A program made the position numbers and the translations under genes. Positions 9,101 through 19,209 of a DNA stretch of 64,000 nt are shown here, piece after piece (position 1 is the stretch's first letter; each line of letters opens with the position of its first letter). Source of the stretch: Dendrolimus kikuchii (Eukaryota > Arthropoda > Insecta > Lepidoptera > Lasiocampidae); NCBI GenBank assembly GCA_019925095.2, contig CM034391.1, positions 4,677,051 through 4,741,050 of the forward strand, written 5' to 3'. Below the pieces are notes generated by a model, which did no database searches, had not been told where the DNA came from, and saw only the letters and a program-made list of their open reading frames with translations.

Positions 9101-12100
9101 TATTACACACCTCACTTGCCTCTTTGACATTCATAACTCTTGTCATACAAGCTCGTCTGTTCTTAAGGCTCCTGACATCACCTTCTGCTAGTACACGATC
9201 AATTTGATCATGGAAGGTGTGTTGTGGCCTTCCATGACTTCTGCATCCATCCACTTTTGCAACTACAAACAACTACAAAAGTTGTAGTTTGTCTAATATT
9301 CATTTTTCATTTTTATGTATATACTAGCTTTTTCCCAGGCTCTGCTTGCATTAATGTGGATTTTCTCAATCCATTCAGGTTTTGTCTAGCCCTCAGAAAC
9401 ACTAATGATGATTATCTGTAACACCATCTAGTGCAGGTGGAACTAAGCATGACAGCAACACATTAAAGTTATATTGTACACTGTCATTGTCATGATGTTG
9501 TGTTTGTTAGTGAATTGAAGTGGTGGTGCCAAATAAAATGTGATCAGAGTGCCTTCTTTTCAGCTAGATTCTTCAAACCCCCAGGAACAGTTTTATTCTC
9601 AATGAAATGTGTCCTATTCCCTTTTCTACACCCCCTTTTTTTTGCTGAAGTAGGCAAAATGGCAGACGGCCCACCCGATGGAAAGTGGTTACCGTCGCCA
9701 CCGCCCTGCCAACCTCTAACAACCACTGACAATGTGTATGCAAAATTTAGTGACAATCACTTTTTTTTAAATTTATTATATTAAACTTGCCAACAACTGA
9801 TACATTGCTTAAATTATACATGGCGATGTTCTTATACTAAATGTACAGTCTCTTACAGGCAAACATAACTTGCTGAATATAAAGAAAATATACTATCCGT
9901 GCAAGAACGGAGAAAGAGTACAATTTCCTGCGGCCTGGCGGCCTGTCGTAAGAGGCGACTAAACAACCCACAGCCAGGTGGTAGGGTATTTGCTCGACTG
10001 GATGGCGACCACCCCTGGTCTAGAGTATGCCGCCATAACAACCTTGCGTTGTGTTCCGGCATTAGTGACCAGGTTCCAGTCTCCTTTAAGAGAGCAGCAG
10101 CGCATTTGTAGTACCTTTGGTGTTGCTAATGTCCATAGGCGATGGTAACCGCTTTCCATCAAGCGGGCCGACTGCCTGTCTGCTGAACTCCTGCAATAAA
10201 AAAATAAAAAAAAAATAAAAAAAATCAGGGTAAAATGCAAGACTTAAGTTTTATTAATTAATTAATAGTGAGTTAATATATGTTTTTAATTTGTATAGAG
10301 TAATGATGTATGTCTAAACTGTTCATATTATTAAATAACCTGCATATACAAGGATGACTTGAGTAGTCAAGCTCAACAAACAAACTCATATTCTCTTTTA
10401 TAATATTAGTTAGGATTTATATCATACCTAATAATCATATGCAGTGTAGAAGGAACATGCAAAGCATATACATAGTTATTTGCCACACTTGTTACAAAAA
10501 ATAAAGCTACTAGTATTGCATACTGTGTTAATGGTATTTTAGGGCCAATCTGAAAATGTTTTACATTGAAGATCATTTCATTTAGTATGAACATTAAGAA
10601 TTTTGGGTAAGGTATAGGTCAGGGGCCGCCAAATAGCGGACCGCGGTCCGCATCTGGACCACCGACCCATTTTGTGCGGACCGCGAAAAAATGTCATTTT
10701 TCTTATTGATATGTAAAAAATACCTTTGCTATTTCCATCATAACATTTGTTTAATAAATATTTTTTCTATGAAATGTGCGGACCGCGATGGTCATTTCAT
10801 TTCTTAAAACAAACCCCGAGCGAAACTACTTGGTGACCCCTGGTATAGGTATAGTTTGCAATTTGAGATATAAAGAGAATTTCGGGTGGTTAAAAAAAAA
10901 TAACCATGAAGGCTAAGGCTTAGCTTTCTAACCTATAAAGATCACATCTATTCATAATAAATAAATGCGCCCTATAACTATACCTCACCCAGAATTTTAA
11001 TTTATAATGAAATTGAAGGAGATATTTGAGTAGATATCAGATATAATGATATCAACTTGTAAATGATTCCGTTAGGCTTGATTCTTCCCATTTATAGAGA
11101 AATATTTGGTATACCCACCAGACTAGTTCTAGAAAGATTGATGTTTTCCTTGTCCATCAGCACTTGACAATTGTATAAATACTTAGTCCGGCCACAAATA
11201 CTGTTACAATTAAAAAGAAACAAAATATTACATTTGAATTTGGAATCTGTCATTTTTATATGATTGTCCATTGTGTTTTCTCACTTTGGCGCCAATTCAT
11301 TGTATAACATTTTGCGATATTAAAATGGAGAGGGGCGATAAAGAGAACCGAATCACTGTTATTGCATTACACAAAGTAGGTATGGAGCCAAATGCAATTT
11401 TTAAAATTCTCCATACGTTTGGTATTAGTAAAATGTTTGTGTACCAGGCTATTAATAGGTACAATGAGATCTCCTCTGTTTGTCCAAATAGTGTTCGAAC
11501 AAAAAAGGTGGTCAAAGCAGTAAAGGAATGAATTCGAAGAAATCCTGTCTGAAAGCAAAAGATTGTATCTCGGGAGATGAAGATATCACCTAGAACCACG
11601 TCGCGTATTTTAAAACATGACTTAGGACTTGCAGTCTATAAGATTCTTAACTCATTATTTAAAAAGAAAAGGGTGGTAAAATTGAAACAACTACCGAAGC
11701 GGTATGCAAAGGGAGGTAACAGAAAAATTTTGTTTATGGATGAGAAAATTTTTACAATTGAGCAACATTTTAACGAACAAAATGACCGTATTTATGCTCA
11801 AAGCTCTAAGAAAGTTTCTCAATTGTTCGACAGAGTGCAACATGGGCATTATCCGTCTTCAGTGATGGTTTGGTGGGGTGTTAGCTATGAAGGAGTGACT
11901 GAGCCGTGTTTTTGTGAAAAAGGTATCAAAACATCGGCACAAGTGTATCAAGATTGAAGATACCGTTCTTGAGAAAGTAGTTAAGCCCCTCAACAACACC
12001 ATGTTCAATAACCAAGAATGGTCCTTCCAGTAGGTCTTGGTTGGAAAGGAACTTTTCAGAATTCATCAGAGCTGAAGACTGGCCGTTGTCTAGTCCCGAT

Positions 12101-12791
12101 CTTAATCAGCTGGATTATGATTTATGGTCAGTTTTAGACAGTATGGCTTACTCTAAACGCTATGATAACTTGGGAGTCTCTAAAACAATCCATATGATTG
12201 GCAGTGAAGAATTTTCCCATGGAAAGAGTGTGTGCTTCTATTGATAACTGGCCTCAATGTTTAAAGGACTATATTGCATCCAATGGACCACTTCAAATAA
12301 GCTTTTTATATTTTAAATTGTTTTATATTTATGTATTAAACTAACACACTGTAAAACTTATAAATGTTATTTGCAATAGGAAAAAAATTGTTTGTTACAA
12401 TATTTGTGGCAAGACTAGGTATATATATATTAATATCAGGAATATTTTAATTAATATTTGAAAGGGCATGGCAAGTTTTATATTTAAGGAAAAAGTACAT
12501 TTAAAAAACAGTTTCCTTTAATCATCGCAATTAATACTGTTATAGTTAAATAGAAATATTGCTCAGTTCACTAGCTTTCAGCAATTATCATAAGAACAAG
12601 TTGATAATCTAAGGTGAACTAACCTTTCCAAACTTCGAAGTTACAACGAAACCTTGAACAGCAATAAAAAAGAACTGTAGGAAAGTGATAAGATTCGCGC
12701 TGTTTGGAGTCCTTGCCATTAGTATTTCCATCAGAAAAGCACTTGAACAACATCCAATAAAAACGTTGAACATAGTTTTCTTTGAAGTCAT
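6189..12791 (-). CDS. SLC35B4: Nucleotide-sugar transporter, SLC35B4/Efr family (4 exons)
   Basis: Exons (minus strand): 12624-12791, 10428-10549, 8197-8464 and 6189-6548. All junctions are GT-AG, and phases agree: 0 after AAG; a split AG|A Arg codon; 0 after GAG. Together they give 305 codons with ATG at 12791-12789 and a stop at 6191-6189. The family signature is clear: FIGCCSSAFLMEILMARTPN at the N-terminus, NNYVYALHVPSTLHMIIR in exon 2, LQQELLYSKYGKHPDE ending exon 3, and YTHAIPLP plus SVTVTFILTLRKFVSLLISS in exon 4, matching human SLC35B4 block by block (331 aa). It is all hydrophobic helices (about ten expected). Family members exchange UDP-xylose, UDP-GlcNAc or, for Drosophila Efr, GDP-fucose across ER/Golgi membranes for glycosylation; the substrate here is inferred. 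The C-terminus MKDK is lysine-rich, weakly like an ER retrieval signal. The introns hold many transposons, but the reading frame is intact. Confidence 0.92.
6935..7433. mobile_element. Fold-back element with a SINE in its loop
   Basis: The left arm, starting TTCAACGGACAAGTGGC at 6935, pairs with the right arm ending CCACTTGTCCGTTGAA at 7433. Within it, about 59 bp at 6939-6997 matches 7347-7407 inverted with about four differences (core AACTTCAAGTTTTACGGGCAG). The right arm has an extra internal repeat of the CAACGGA-AAGTGGCAAA unit. The loop is largely filled by the SINE-like copy at 7031-7345. It lies in the last transporter intron. Confidence 0.7.
7031..7345 (+). mobile_element. SINE-like family A, full copy
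   Basis: It starts ATCCGTGCATAAACGGAGAA and ends CTCCTGCAATAATAAAA with an A-tail, so the sense strand is plus. It has the same ends and length as the copies at 9895, 19970, 35865, 38562, 42935, 47750, 51203 and 60134. It is intronic in the transporter gene, in antisense to it. Confidence 0.8.
7790..8101 (+). mobile_element. Helitron-like fragment
   Basis: It contains CACGTAAAAACTACTGGGCA, then GGACGAAGTCGCGGGCAT near 8085-8101, the pre-terminal motif of the CTAGT-ending elements in this window (compare 19340 and 21035). The terminal CTAGT itself is missing. It ends about 95 bp before exon 3 of the transporter. Confidence 0.45.
8567..8775 (-). mobile_element. SINE-like family A, old degenerate copy
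   Basis: It shares the blocks GAAAGTGGTAACCATTGCGATGG, GGAACTGGAACCTGG and GGGGTGGAGGCCATCCAG with the full copies, in the T-rich-first orientation, with many substitutions and missing ends. It is an old insertion in transporter intron 2. Confidence 0.6.
9029..9272 (-). pseudogene. LINE ORF2 C-terminus and TATG-type tail
   Basis: The minus strand encodes GRPQHTFHDQIDRVLAEGDV, then RACMTRVMNVKEASEV and VVRAYPARELA with a stop, followed by a short TATGTATGTATG tail. This reads as the C-terminal end of a non-LTR retrotransposon polyprotein truncated at its 5' end. The same peptide end recurs at 13862-13985, 15472-15600 and 42039-42080, confirming a repeat family. The exact clade is not assigned. 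It lies in transporter intron 2. Confidence 0.65.
9323..9525 (-). mobile_element. Helitron-like element, minus strand
   Basis: It begins (plus strand) with ACTAGCTTTTTCCCAGGC, the complement of the CTAGT end. The block TGTTTGTTAGTGAATTGAA near 9505 also occurs in complement at about 44850, which ends in CTAGT at 44916. Confidence 0.45.
9639..9712 (-). mobile_element. SINE-like family A, fragment
   Basis: It shares GGCAGACGGCCCACCCGATG and GAAAGTGGTTACCGTCGCC with family A. Only the A-tail-proximal 70-75 bp remain. Confidence 0.5.
9895..10224 (+). mobile_element. SINE-like family A, full copy
   Basis: It runs from ATCCGTGCAAGAACGGAG to CTCCTGCAATAAAAAAATAAA with a long A-rich tail. It keeps an uninterrupted 70-codon ORF (9899-10111) beginning MQERRKSTISCGLAACRKRR. 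It lies 203 bp from exon 2 of the transporter, in intron 2. Confidence 0.8.
10620..10842. mobile_element. hAT-type MITE with perfect 8-bp target duplication
   Basis: The termini CAGGGGCCGCCAAATAG and CTACTTGGTGACCCCTG are 17-bp inverted repeats. They are flanked by identical GTATAGGT at 10612-10619 and 10843-10850; an 8-bp duplication is characteristic of hAT elements. The 223-bp interior has repeated GCGGACCGCG motifs and no ORF. It sits 71 bp upstream of exon 2 of the transporter, close to the splice acceptor. Confidence 0.88.
11184..12417 (+). mobile_element. Tc1/mariner-superfamily transposon in transporter intron 1
   Basis: Inverted ends TAGTCCGGCCACAAATACTG (11184) and the complement of TAGTCTTGCCACAAATATTG (ending 12417), bordered by TA. 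The length is 1234 bp. It contains a broken transposase on the plus strand, antisense to the host gene. Confidence 0.82.
11325..12330 (+). pseudogene. Tc1-like transposase, broken (lost second catalytic Asp region)
   Basis: It starts MERGDKENRITVIALHKVGM with an N-terminal HTH-like region, then a TGA at 11529-11531 and reopening at RTTSRILKHDLGLAVYKIL. The first catalytic Asp is in LFMDEKIFTIEQ (about 11733), followed by VMVWWGVSYEGVTEP. After NNQEWSFQ (about 12030) the expected segment with the second Asp is missing: an apparent deletion of roughly 45 bp joins directly to SWLERNFSEFIRAEDWP. The third block SPDLNQLDYDLW (about 12095) and a C-terminal IDNWPQCLKDYIA remain. It resembles the DD37-type members of the IS630-Tc1-mariner group; the subgroup is a recollection. 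It is inactive from a stop, frame changes and loss of a catalytic residue. Confidence 0.78.
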
Positions 12792-12962
12792 TTCTTGATA
12801 TTTAAAAAGGATATGTACTATAACTGTAATGTCTAAAGAAACTAAATTGGAAGTTTAAAATTGTATATAACATTAAAAGTAAAATATTAAGTTAATTTTA
12901 CAATTTTTTTAACAAAAATCTTAAAAGTAAACAAAAAGTTGGTTGGTTGGCAGTTTGATTTT

Positions 12963-13229
12963 TTTTTATGTTGATGGCTTGGCAATTAGGTCTTTAAGCC
13001 AGGCGCAATTGTATTGTAGGCTACAATCGATGCCATTCAACGGAGTTTTTGTGAAAACTCGAAAGGCCACATTTACCTATACAGTTCACATCTCTCACAA
13101 AAACACATAATTACTACTCAAAAACTATCAGTATCCTATAACTATTGTTCATTTTAGAGTGATATTACACTTTTTAGAAAATAAAACTGCACAACACAAG
13201 GTCTCGTTTCAGTTCCCGCCAAAAACTCG
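12963..13229 (-). mobile_element. Repeat family B (SINE/LINE 3' end), copy 1
   Basis: Plus-strand landmarks are GATGGCTTGGCAATTAGG, AAAGGCCACATTTACC, ACTACTCAAAAACTATCA and GTTCCCGCCAAAAACTC. The same ordered blocks occur at 46243, 52846 and 54151, with a fragment in opposite orientation at 39467. The T-rich end faces left, so the sense strand is minus. It lies just upstream of the transporter start (12791). Confidence 0.65.
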
Positions 13230-13524
13230 GCAGTTTGATTAACATTAGCAGGGACCACATAATACATGTACTCCCATGGACCTCTTAGGTTTCATACTTC
13301 AGTGACTTTAACGAGGCAGGGACGCCAGTATCAATTTACGAAAATGCGTAATATGCCAAGAAAACCCCAAAACGTTACTATTTTAGAAAAACTGTTCCCA
13401 TACATATTATTGGATTTTTCATCTAATAATATGTATGGGGATAATAGTTGATGGATTTCGTCAGGCGAGAAACTTTCGTTATTTTTTAACCGTCTTCAAA
13501 AAAAGGGGACGTTCTCAAGTCTTG

Positions 13525-13705
13525 TTTTTTTTATTGAAGGAGATCAGCAGACAGGCAGACGGCCCACTTGATGGAAAGCGGTTACCATCGCCTATGGACA
13601 TTTGCAACACCAAAGTTGCTACAAATACGCTGCTGCTCTCTTAAGGGAAACTGGAACCTGGTCACTAATGATGAAATTGTATTCTTTCTCCGTTCCTGCA
13701 CGGAT
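13525..13705 (-). mobile_element. SINE-like family A, internally deleted copy
   Basis: It has the normal T-tract/GGAGATCAGCAG end and the normal ATTCTTTCTCCGTTCCTGCA end, but the central ~130 bp between GGTCACTAATG (about 13668) and GAAATTGTATTC is missing. Confidence 0.75.
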
Positions 13706-13861
13706 AAAACCTAAATATTTTTCTTGTAAATATTTTTTTTTCTAATTTGACTACAAAACCAAAACCCATTACAAATATTGTATACAGATATGCTTACATT
13801 TTATGTTATTAGCAATTTCATGCCATGTCGAACATTTTATGGCATTTTTAGTAAGGCTCCT

Positions 13862-13995
13862 TTAATTTACGAGCGCGCATGACAAGAGTTATGAATGTCA
13901 AAGAAGCAAGTGAGGTGTGTAAGAATAAGCTTAAATGGCGCTCTGTTGTTCGTGCCTACCCCGCAAGGGAACTGGCGTGAAGTTATGTATGTGTG
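13862..13995 (+). pseudogene. LINE 3' end (ORF2 C-terminus)
   Basis: It encodes MTRVMNVKEASEV, KWRSVVRAYPARELA and stop, followed by TATGTATGTGTGTG, the same end as at 9029 (minus). It is a 5'-truncated retrotransposon insertion. Confidence 0.65.
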
Positions 13996-14798
13996 TGTTT
14001 TCTAAGGCTAGGAGGATAAAATACTTTCGTAATTTCTCCAGCGCTGAAATGTTCAACCCCAAAAATTCGCCCAAGAATTCTCCAACAGCAATAAGATCCC
14101 TAATCTGGTGACCCAGGACATTTAATACCACTGAAGTTTATACAGGTCCATGTTTAATACCCACCCGGGCCCAGGCAATATCTCCAGATTAGTATACGAA
14201 AATGCCCATATCCGTCAACAATAACCCAAAATGATCCTAGTTCACCAACTTTTCTCCCTCGGACCACACACATTGAAGAATTTTGTAGAGACCAAAAACT
14301 TTGTTGTTTTTAACCGAGTCCAAAAAAATCGAAGATTCTTAATTCGCCTTGTCAATTAAAATTAAATTAACACCAAAAGTGACATGTAACGGTGTAATCA
14401 ATAACGTTGCAATTAATACAATAATTGCATGTTTTGAATTAACTTTTATTATCAATTTCGTATTAGGTAGAATATTTTATGGCATTTTGAGTAAAGCTAG
14501 GGGCTTAAAATATTCCCCAATTTCCCCAGCGCTGAAATTTCTTCCAAAACTTCTTCAAGAAATTTTTGTTTCCAAAAGTTCCCTATCCACAAAATAAATC
14601 CAAAATGGTTAAAAATCCTCAATTTGGAGACCATGCTCCTGTGCTCCTCCACTTCGCCCTCCAACCACTTCCACCACCACCTCACACCTGGCTCGTAGAG
14701 ATGAAAGTTAGAAAAATATCGTTATTTGTATCGATAGCTGTCAGATATCATCCATCGGCAGTTTACCATCGGCAATATAAACATTTTTATGTAGATAT
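13996..14798. other. Intergenic, nothing defended
   Basis: No coding signal. The motif TTATGGCATTTT(T/G)AGTAA(G/A)GCT occurs at both 13837 and 14477, and CAGCGCTGAAATG/T occurs at both 14041 and 14529, so a ~620-650-bp-spaced direct duplication of old repeat sequence is possible. Confidence 0.35.
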
Positions 14799-15297
14799 TG
14801 TTACGAGTTGCAGGACTTGAATTAAAATACCGTTGGAATTATTATAGAGTTTATTAGAACTATACAAACACGTATAACGCAGGTACAAATATAACCGAAC
14901 GCAACAAGTCCAAAACGTAACGCAGAATATCGTAATTCCATAAAATGTAGATTACCGAAGGTAGTAAACACATCTTGCTTCGCTTGTGGTTATCGTTAGA
15001 CTGCCTCCTCTTTCCATTGGGGCATTGCTTTATACTGCACAGATGCAATATGTCTGGGCGGCCGCGTACACCGAATTTTTTAGAATCAGTTTGTAATTTT
15101 AAATCCGAGACACCTGGCAGTGATCACAATACAACAATAGGCCGTAAAAGATTACAATACACAATGGGTTGTTTTTTAAATCACAAATTTTAAACACAAA
15201 GTTAACAAAAGAAGTCCCAATGCCAAAAAGGTAATAAAATGTGTTTGTATAGGGCTGCAGGTGTGAATTTGTCTTTGTCGGCACCTAGGTCGTAACA
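14799..15297. repeat. Solo LTR, family L, long form
   Basis: It begins TGTTACGAGTTGCAGGACTT and ends TAGGTCGTAACA, with TG...CA borders and short inverted ends. The flanks are ATAT on the left and ATGT on the right, compatible with a mutated 4-bp target duplication. About 270 bp are shared with 62068-62369; an extra ~200 bp near the right end is unique to this copy. No internal retrotransposon sequence is attached. Confidence 0.62.
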
Positions 15298-15321
15298 ATG
15301 TCCTGTGAATTTGAAAGGTAT

Positions 15322-15413
15322 AGTCTTATTCATACTGAGTTGGAGTAAGTTTAAAGGCTATGTAGTTCTTAAAGAATACTACAAACTTACCCTAACTCGA
15401 TATGAAAAAGACT
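15322..15413. mobile_element. Short fold-back MITE, copy 2
   Basis: The ends AGTCTTATTCATACTGAGTT and AACTCGATATGAAAAAGACT are inverted; the inner arms GAGTAAGTTTAAAGG and ACAAACTTACCCTAACTC pair imperfectly. It is a relative of 1081-1177 (shared GTCTTATT-ATA-TGA, GAGTAAGTTT-AAGGC). Confidence 0.5.
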
Positions 15414-15471
15414 GTAAGTGTATAAACATATATTGTGAATATCAAAAAACTGTATTATTAAGAACTTAAGA

Positions 15472-15622
15472 ACAGACGAGCGTGCATGAGAAGAGTTATG
15501 AATGTCAAAGAAGCAAGTGAGGGTGAGGTGTGTAAGAATAAGCCTAAATGGCGCTCTGTTATTCGTGCCTACCCCGCAAGGGAACTGGCGTGAAGTTATG
15601 TATGTACGTATGTATGTATTAT
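15472..15622 (+). pseudogene. LINE 3' end (ORF2 C-terminus) with TATG tail
   Basis: It has AGAACAGACGAGCGTGCATG, then the codons for RVMNVKEASE, a small GGTGAG duplication, KWRSVIRAYPARELA and stop, then TATGTATGTACGTATGTATG. Same family as 9029, 13862 and 42039. Confidence 0.65.
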
Positions 15623-15694
15623 TGTATTTGCCATATTATAATGTCTAACATAAAATATTAATTTCCCAAATTAACATAAACCTTAACAATAATA

Positions 15695-16290
15695 AACCCG
15701 CAGGGGGCTTTGTGGCAAAGCCTTAGGTGAATAGCGACACCTGGTACCCGATTCCAGGGGGCCAAGGCAAGGCCTTGCCTTGGCCAGCCGGCACGAAATG
15801 GAGATCGCTAAAGCTAAAACTTAAGCTCCAGGGGTGGAAGTGTTAAGTGGAATAACGTCGAAAGTAGCTTCCGTGAACCTGCAGCCCACCTCTCGACACC
15901 CCTTACTCACTCATACCCATGTTGCCCCTCGCCAATCCCAAGGCCCATGCAGTGAGTATCGAGACACCGTCTGCCGATTTTTTCTATGTTCCCCGAACAT
16001 TGTGCCGGGCAGACGCCATAATCCTCATAGCCCAGATCCCTAGTTCCACTAGCAGTTCATCCCAATAGCCCGGTACCTTTGTTCTCATTTCCTACAATAG
16101 TCACTCACCGGAGCTTGTACTTGGATGAAATTTTATATGGTGTAGACAGGGATAATCGTCGGTCAGTATCACGAATCACGCCACTTTTACATTAGAATTG
16201 TCAAGTGGCCTGTACGTGTTGGCCTTCCTAAGGCCCTACGTAAGCCCTCCAAAAGTCCGGGCCATTTTTATGGCTTGTGGTCTTGAGAGA
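15695..16290 (+). repeat. GC-rich retroelement-like block, unassigned
   Basis: A sharp rise in GC. The sequence has CCAAGGCAAGGCCTTGCCTTGG (a near-perfect palindrome at about 15761-15783) and ends in GGCCTTCCTAAGGCCCTACG (about 16221). Frame pieces such as LSSGLYVLAFLRPYV suggest decayed coding sequence. It is probably part of a non-LTR element; no family is named. Confidence 0.3.
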
Positions 16291-17069
16291 CATACATAGA
16301 TTATCTTAAAATCTGAGTAATAATAACATTATTTTTGAATTTGACATAATTATAATGCGTTAATTATTTTTCAAGGCTAAAAAAATAACTATTTTGGTTT
16401 TCATTATCAATTTTGTAATGCTTCATGTGAGTTATACTAATTTTACTTGTATAACCCGAAACTCTTTTTATTTTGTTAATAACATTGTAAACTTTTATTA
16501 TAATACAAATCAAGAACTACTATAGAACACAAAAGTTTAAATATGCAGACGATAAAAACGTATGCTCCACACAAAATCTACCATTGCTAATTCGCAAATG
16601 TTACCATATACTCAGTTGACAGCAAGAGAATGCAATTACTAAAATTCTATCACAGTCAACAATTTTATAGTCAACATTGACATTAATTATCATATATATC
16701 AGCAATATTATAATATCTAGGTATTTGTTTTGGTAAGTGAATTAATAATAACATATTGGAATAGGAACCGGCCATTAATTAAACATAAATAAGCTGAGTG
16801 AAAATCTAATTAACTGAAAGTGCGGCGTACATGTTCTCAAAATCTTTCTTTACTGTGATTTGTATTAAAGTGTAAGTATAGTAAGTACAGTACAAAAGAT
16901 GGGATTAAAATATTAAGGAAATTGCAGGTATTTTATGGCCAAGACTAACAAGCGGCATGGAGAGATTTTTAAGAAGCCTTTGTATCAAAAAGATACGCTG
17001 CTAATATATAAGAACTAAATACTTACGAAACTTAACTGTAAAAAATTATTACCTTCTTTTAAATAAAAA
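16291..17069. other. AT-rich intergenic, nothing seen
   Basis: No ORF, tRNA or repeat shared with other parts of the window was noticed. Confidence 0.4.
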
Positions 17070-17235
17070 CCAATTGCTTTCCGTTAGTCTACCTAAAATT
17101 CAAAAACGGCTCGACTGATTTTGTTTAAATTTTGTGTGCGGGTTTGAGTCGATCACGGGATGGTTTAGATTTACAATTAGATCTGGTAGGTGACGCTGCA
17201 ATCGTTTTTGAGATTTATTTATTCCAATAAAGTCT
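17070..17235 (+). mobile_element. Helitron-like fragment
   Basis: It shares CTCGACTGATTTTGTTTAAA, ATCTGGTAGGTGACGCTGCA and similar phrases with the element at 5440-5629. No terminus is preserved. Confidence 0.4.
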
Positions 17236-17593
17236 TTCTCTTTCTTTAATCTTTCAACTTAATTTAAAACCAATCGGATAAGAGTGTGTCAGTCCACCAA
17301 CTATGAAGAGTTCCGTAGAGATGTACAGATTCTTAAAAATAAAAAAAAATACCAAATCAAATCAAACACTCCATTATCAAAAACTACTCAACGGATATTG
17401 TTCACAACAATATTCATTGAAAATATTTTTGAAGCTACGATCTCGGGGTGAAAAGTTGGGGCGGGTCCCTGGATTAGCCCGCCCATGACCCAGGACCTTA
17501 GTTACTGCGCTGATCCATCACTTCCAGATTCTTCCAACTTCCTTTCTATTCTTATTTTCTTCCAAATCTCTCAAATGTTGAATATTTATTTTA

Positions 17594-17692
17594 GGACCGA
17601 TTTTTCAATCATGTCAAACTGTCATTTTTAATTTTCACATCTTGTATTTTGTTTTATGAATAACATATATCTGATGACTGAAAAATAGGCCC
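17594..17692. mobile_element. 99-bp MITE with TTA target duplication
   Basis: Ends GGACCGATTTTTCAATCATG and GATGACTGAAAAATAGGCC(C): inverted repeats of about 15 bp. TTA lies on both sides (17591-17593, 17693-17695), which fits a 3-bp duplication as in Harbinger-type elements. Confidence 0.5.
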
Positions 17693-18334
17693 TTATTTGA
17701 ATTTACGTTATACTACTCAATTAGCTCCTGGTTTTGGTCACTCCAGAAAAGGGAAACGGGAAAGAAAGCTTAGGTACTTATATATGATTTGATTTGACAC
17801 TTAGTCCATAAGCTGTTTTTATCGGTGAGCGGCAATTTTGGATCAATATTAAATTGTCGCTTAAAGTGAACAGCGAAAATAAAAGATCTAAAACTCTGCT
17901 ATTATACATATTGACACAGATTTATTATGAATAGTTAATAAAAAGAAATATATAGGAATGGATACATTCTACGAAGCATCCAACCCAAAGCGTGGAATAA
18001 AAAATATTTCTCTTCTATGCCCAAAGTGAACCACGGCCTAGCAAAATCAGCACGACAAGGTACAGAAAGCTATGGGAAGATTAACTGAAACAGACTACGG
18101 GACCGACCGAATGAAGCTGCTCTCTACTCCACAGATCACCTATAACTCTACTCTCAGTCGATTTTAATCATTTGGTTTCGTCAAATTTTTGAACTGTTTC
18201 TACAAAAACTAACGCCAAATGATGTTTAACGATCTGTGCCAAAAGACATTCAGAGAACAGTGACTTATTATGACTAAACAGCAACGAATAAGGTCTCCCG
18301 GATTCAAGGCTTTGTTACTGGAGGCTTTGAAACA
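17693..18334. other. Intergenic, nothing defended
   Basis: AT-rich; only short frames without coding character. Confidence 0.35.
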
Positions 18335-18525
18335 AGATGAAGGCTTCGATGACGCGATGCGGCGCAGCCGATTGCTTGGCCGCCATTGCTTTTAATTTAC
18401 GCGACCGCGTTGTTCATTCGTGTCGTGATCGAGTCCGCTTCGCTGCATTACCGAGGGAAGTCGCGTCGCATTTTCGCGCCAAAATGCTCGCTTCATTTCG
18501 ATCTCCAACGAACGTGCTATAACTA
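18335..18525 (+). other. CpG-rich island with short ORF
   Basis: A local GC- and CpG-rich patch (many CGCG, TCGCG and CGTCG words) in AT-rich DNA. A 61-codon frame 18337-18522 begins MKASMTRCGAADCLAAIAFN. It could be a first exon or promoter of a gene lying outside the window, or a repeat remnant. No splice sites or homology support a call. Confidence 0.25.
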
Positions 18526-19209
18526 TTTCGATAAACCTCTAATTCTTTACAACTGAATATTAAGCAACAGTTTTTAACACATCATGTGTTATAAACAAGT
18601 TTTGTGTACTCAGTGATTGTGGTAACTTTGTTACTATTAGTTTTTATACAATGAATGTCTTTTTGTCCATATTTTGTGAGTGTTCTTTGGTACTTTTAGA
18701 ATAATGTGGAAAAGATATTTTGTGTTTTCTCTTCTTGTGTATATAGTTCCATTGGGTAAGATTTTTTATCAAATGCTTTTTTTACACCTTCATTGGGCTT
18801 ATATAAGATATCTGTAGCGTTTAAGTCTATCAAATAAAGTTTGTTGGGAACGTAACATGACTTATTATACATAGCACTCATTTGTATAGTGTATTATCTC
18901 TATGATACTCATTGTTTAGAGGCCGAGTAAGTCTAGTAACTTCAAGTACACTTAAAATTAATTTGTTAAGTATGCTTACGGTAATTCAGGTTTTTGCAAT
19001 TTAAATTTTTTTAAAGTGGGTACCTAAGTAATGCTTTATTTGTCACTTTACTATAAACTGATATGAAATACATTAGTGACTCTTAAGTGTGGCTAAATCT
19101 ATACAGACAAGTAAAATTTGTTTCTTTAATGTCAAAATAATAGCTTATTACGAAATGCATATGAAAGTATTAGTAGGTACATATATCAAAATATTATTTT
19201 TAACATTTT

